From: Chitinophagaceae bacterium
GTDB lineage: Bacteria; Bacteroidota; Bacteroidia; Chitinophagales; Chitinophagaceae
NCBI GenBank assembly: GCA_003151295.1
Contig: PLXD01000505.1
Span: 553-8,228 of the forward strand
Direction: 5' to 3'
Length of the DNA stretch: 7,676 nt
The first letter of the stretch is position 1, and each line of letters begins with the position of its first letter. Shown here piece after piece: positions 6,553 to 7,676 of this stretch. Under the pieces are notes generated by a model that was given only the letters and a program-made list of their open reading frames with translations, made no database searches and was not told the origin of the DNA. A program made the translations under genes and the position numbers.

Positions 6553-6993
6553 TTATCTATCGGCATAAATGCCATTTCTAACATCGATGGTATAGGATTC
6601 GGGTGTCATATTCGGAAATCCATCCCATTCCCGCAGGACTTTTCCATTGGCATCCAGCAAAACGGTATACGGAAATTTGCCCTGGGAATTATACTGATCT
6701 GCCATGGCATTATTCAATTGCTGTTGCTGTGCCGGCAATTGATTCTTCTTATTCCTCGGAAAATCCGCATTCACCAGTACAAGTTGCGTATCAGCCATTT
6801 CTTTGAATACCTCGCTTTCAAAGATTTCGTTGTGCATGCGCATGCAGGGACCGCACCAGTCTGAGCCGGAAAAATTAAGCAGGATATGGCGGTGTTCCTT
6901 TTTCGCGATTTGTTCCGCTTGCTGCATATTATAATGCCAGTCCCCGGAGGACAGGCATGTCATTAAAATGGACAACCAGGCGATTTTGAGCAT
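6553..6993 (-). CDS. Exported thioredoxin-family protein (WCGPC)
   Basis: This is a 146-residue protein with a thioredoxin fold. A short hydrophobic N-terminus (MLKIAWLSILMTCLSSG) suggests export; LMTC is a poor lipobox, so lipidation is doubtful. The domain follows: HILLNFSGSDWCGPC with the redox pair Cys47 and Cys50, a central strand LVLVNADF, an insert rich in Gln/Asn (about 85-100), and FPYTVLLD with the expected cis-proline Pro108. This is the thioredoxin-like type common in Bacteroidota that keeps envelope thiols reduced. The ATG at 6993 fits the signal. A hairpin lies between it and the upstream cytochrome gene, so it may have its own promoter in the 78-bp gap. In this setting it could reduce the cysteine tail of the DUF4266 lipoprotein, which is inference. 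Confidence 0.88.
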   Translation of the reverse strand: MLKIAWLSILMTCLSSGDWHYNMQQAEQIAKKEHRHILLNFSGSDWCGPCMRMHNEIFESEVFKEMADTQLVLVNADFPRNKKNQLPAQQQQLNNAMADQYNSQGKFPYTVLLDANGKVLREWDGFPNMTPESYTIDVRNGIYADR

Positions 6994-7038
6994 AGTTCAG
7001 AAAGATTATGATGATATGTCGTTTTAATAGGATACGAT

Positions 7039-7072
7039 AAAAATCCATTTAGGTTGCCTGAAACGGATTTTT
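7039..7072 (-). terminator. Probable intrinsic terminator after the cytochrome b gene
   Basis: AAAAATCC (7039-7046) pairs with GGATTTTT (7065-7072), and inside it TTTAGG can pair with CCTGAAA, with one mismatch, one bulged G and a 3-nt TTG loop. The whole stem has about 14 pairs. On the minus strand the second arm ends in a T-run, and the first arm begins at the stop codon of the cytochrome gene. This suits an intrinsic or partial terminator before the thioredoxin-like gene. Confidence 0.6.
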
Positions 7073-7676
7073 TAACCCTTTTTTCCATGGATCATCCCAG
7101 AGACAATACCCGGGCGTTTGCCCACGTCAGCACTGACCACTCCCGCCAGGTGCAATACGATAAACCCATAGATGAAATATTGCACGAAACTGTGTATCTG
7201 GGTGATCGTACGGTTCCATTCCTTGAAGAGGGGAACGTCTTCAAAGGCCAGGCCCAGACCGGTCAGGGCCATCGTGAAGATCAGGAGATAAAAGACCAGG
7301 TAAATTCTTTTCACCTGGATATAATGCCGCCTTTCCATTTTCTCCAATGCGCTCCGGGGTGCAAATCCCAATGCCTTTTTTAGCTTGACATGAAACTTTT
7401 CTTCCCCGCGTTGAGCTACTTCAATAAGGACCCGGCTTAATAATAAGCCGCACAACAGGTACCCGATATAGGTATGGAGATTCCAAAGCTTATCGCTGAA
7501 CTCGTGGGCGACCGCCCTGGCCTGATCTTTACTGACCGTGGCGCCCTTTCCCTGCAATTGCTCCTGCACGAGTGTTATATTATTCCCGGTCCTGAATAGG
7601 GTTGACCCAAATAATACAGTCACCAGGGAAGCGGTCAATAGGTGGTGATCGGCATCGGAAAATAGTTTCCTGATAA
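7072..7676 (-). CDS. Cytochrome b/b561-type membrane protein, N-terminus cut by window edge
   Basis: The frame is open to the right window edge and begins mid-protein with RKLFSDADHHLLTASL, so the true start lies outside. A TTG at 7638 also opens this frame but would remove the first His-containing segment. About four membrane helices are visible (numbering from 7638): ASLVTVLFGSTLF, YIGYLLCGLLLSRVLI (60-72), YLVFYLLIFTMALTGLGLAF (113-132) and FVQYFIYGFIVLHLAGVV (151-168). Candidate heme-ligand histidines are the DHH pair before helix 1, His55 (NLHTYIGY), His149 (QIHSF) and His163 (VLHLAG). The basic loop 89-111 should be cytoplasmic. This fits a diheme b-type cytochrome that passes quinol electrons across the membrane. 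It may supply the downstream redox proteins, though a terminator-like hairpin separates them. Confidence 0.82.
   Translation of the reverse strand, partial: IRKLFSDADHHLLTASLVTVLFGSTLFRTGNNITLVQEQLQGKGATVSKDQARAVAHEFSDKLWNLHTYIGYLLCGLLLSRVLIEVAQRGEEKFHVKLKKALGFAPRSALEKMERRHYIQVKRIYLVFYLLIFTMALTGLGLAFEDVPLFKEWNRTITQIHSFVQYFIYGFIVLHLAGVVSADVGKRPGIVSGMIHGKKG

Noticed and set aside
6953..6961. Lipobox in the thioredoxin-like protein (LMTC)
   Set aside because: The residues before Cys13 do not fit the usual L-A/S-G/A-C pattern, so an ordinary signal peptide is more likely.
1..7676. CRISPR arrays, tRNA or rRNA genes, insertion sequences, phage genes
   Set aside because: No spaced repeat arrays, cloverleaf-like segments, transposase motifs or terminal inverted repeats were seen on either strand. 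All stretches over 300 bases are covered by genes.

Overview
The window looks like chromosomal DNA of a Bacteroidota member, plausibly a Chitinophagaceae-type organism. The reasons are moderate GC, scarce Shine-Dalgarno sequences with A-rich leaders instead, a perfect Bacteroidota -7 box (TAnnTTTG form) upstream of one gene, and a DUF3570/DUF4266/ApbE gene neighbourhood of a kind I recall from this phylum. The genus is inference only. No tRNA, rRNA, CRISPR array, transposase or phage gene is visible.

Left part (1-2006, minus strand): a two-gene selenium operon. mnmH (selU), the tRNA 2-selenouridine synthase, is followed after 22 bp by selD, selenophosphate synthetase, which runs off the left edge. 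SelD makes selenophosphate and MnmH uses it to replace sulfur by selenium at the wobble uridine of some tRNAs. Divergent from mnmH is a small exported rhodanese-like protein with a Cys-rich loop (2154-2609, plus strand).

Middle and right part (2658-7676, minus strand, read right to left): a cytochrome b-type membrane protein (cut by the right edge), a strong hairpin, then a tightly packed run of an exported WCGPC thioredoxin-like protein, an ApbE-type FAD:protein FMN transferase, a small DUF4266 lipoprotein ending in GGGCGCN, a DUF3570 outer-membrane-like protein, and a POTRA-less Omp85/BamA-like barrel. The spacers in the run are 17, 45, 27 and 47 bp, so it is probably one transcription unit.

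The best candidate for an under-described system is this right-hand module. It combines a flavin-attaching enzyme, a thiol reductant, a possible heme electron source, a Cys-tailed lipoprotein and two beta-barrel-like proteins, but it contains no recognisable FMN-acceptor domain. It may be an envelope redox or cofactor-handling system whose modified substrate is not obvious. Smaller oddities are an 18-nt repeat inside the Omp85 signal sequence, an ambiguous start of that gene, A-tracts inside the DUF3570 gene, and short direct repeats spanning the stop codons of mnmH and of the ApbE gene.
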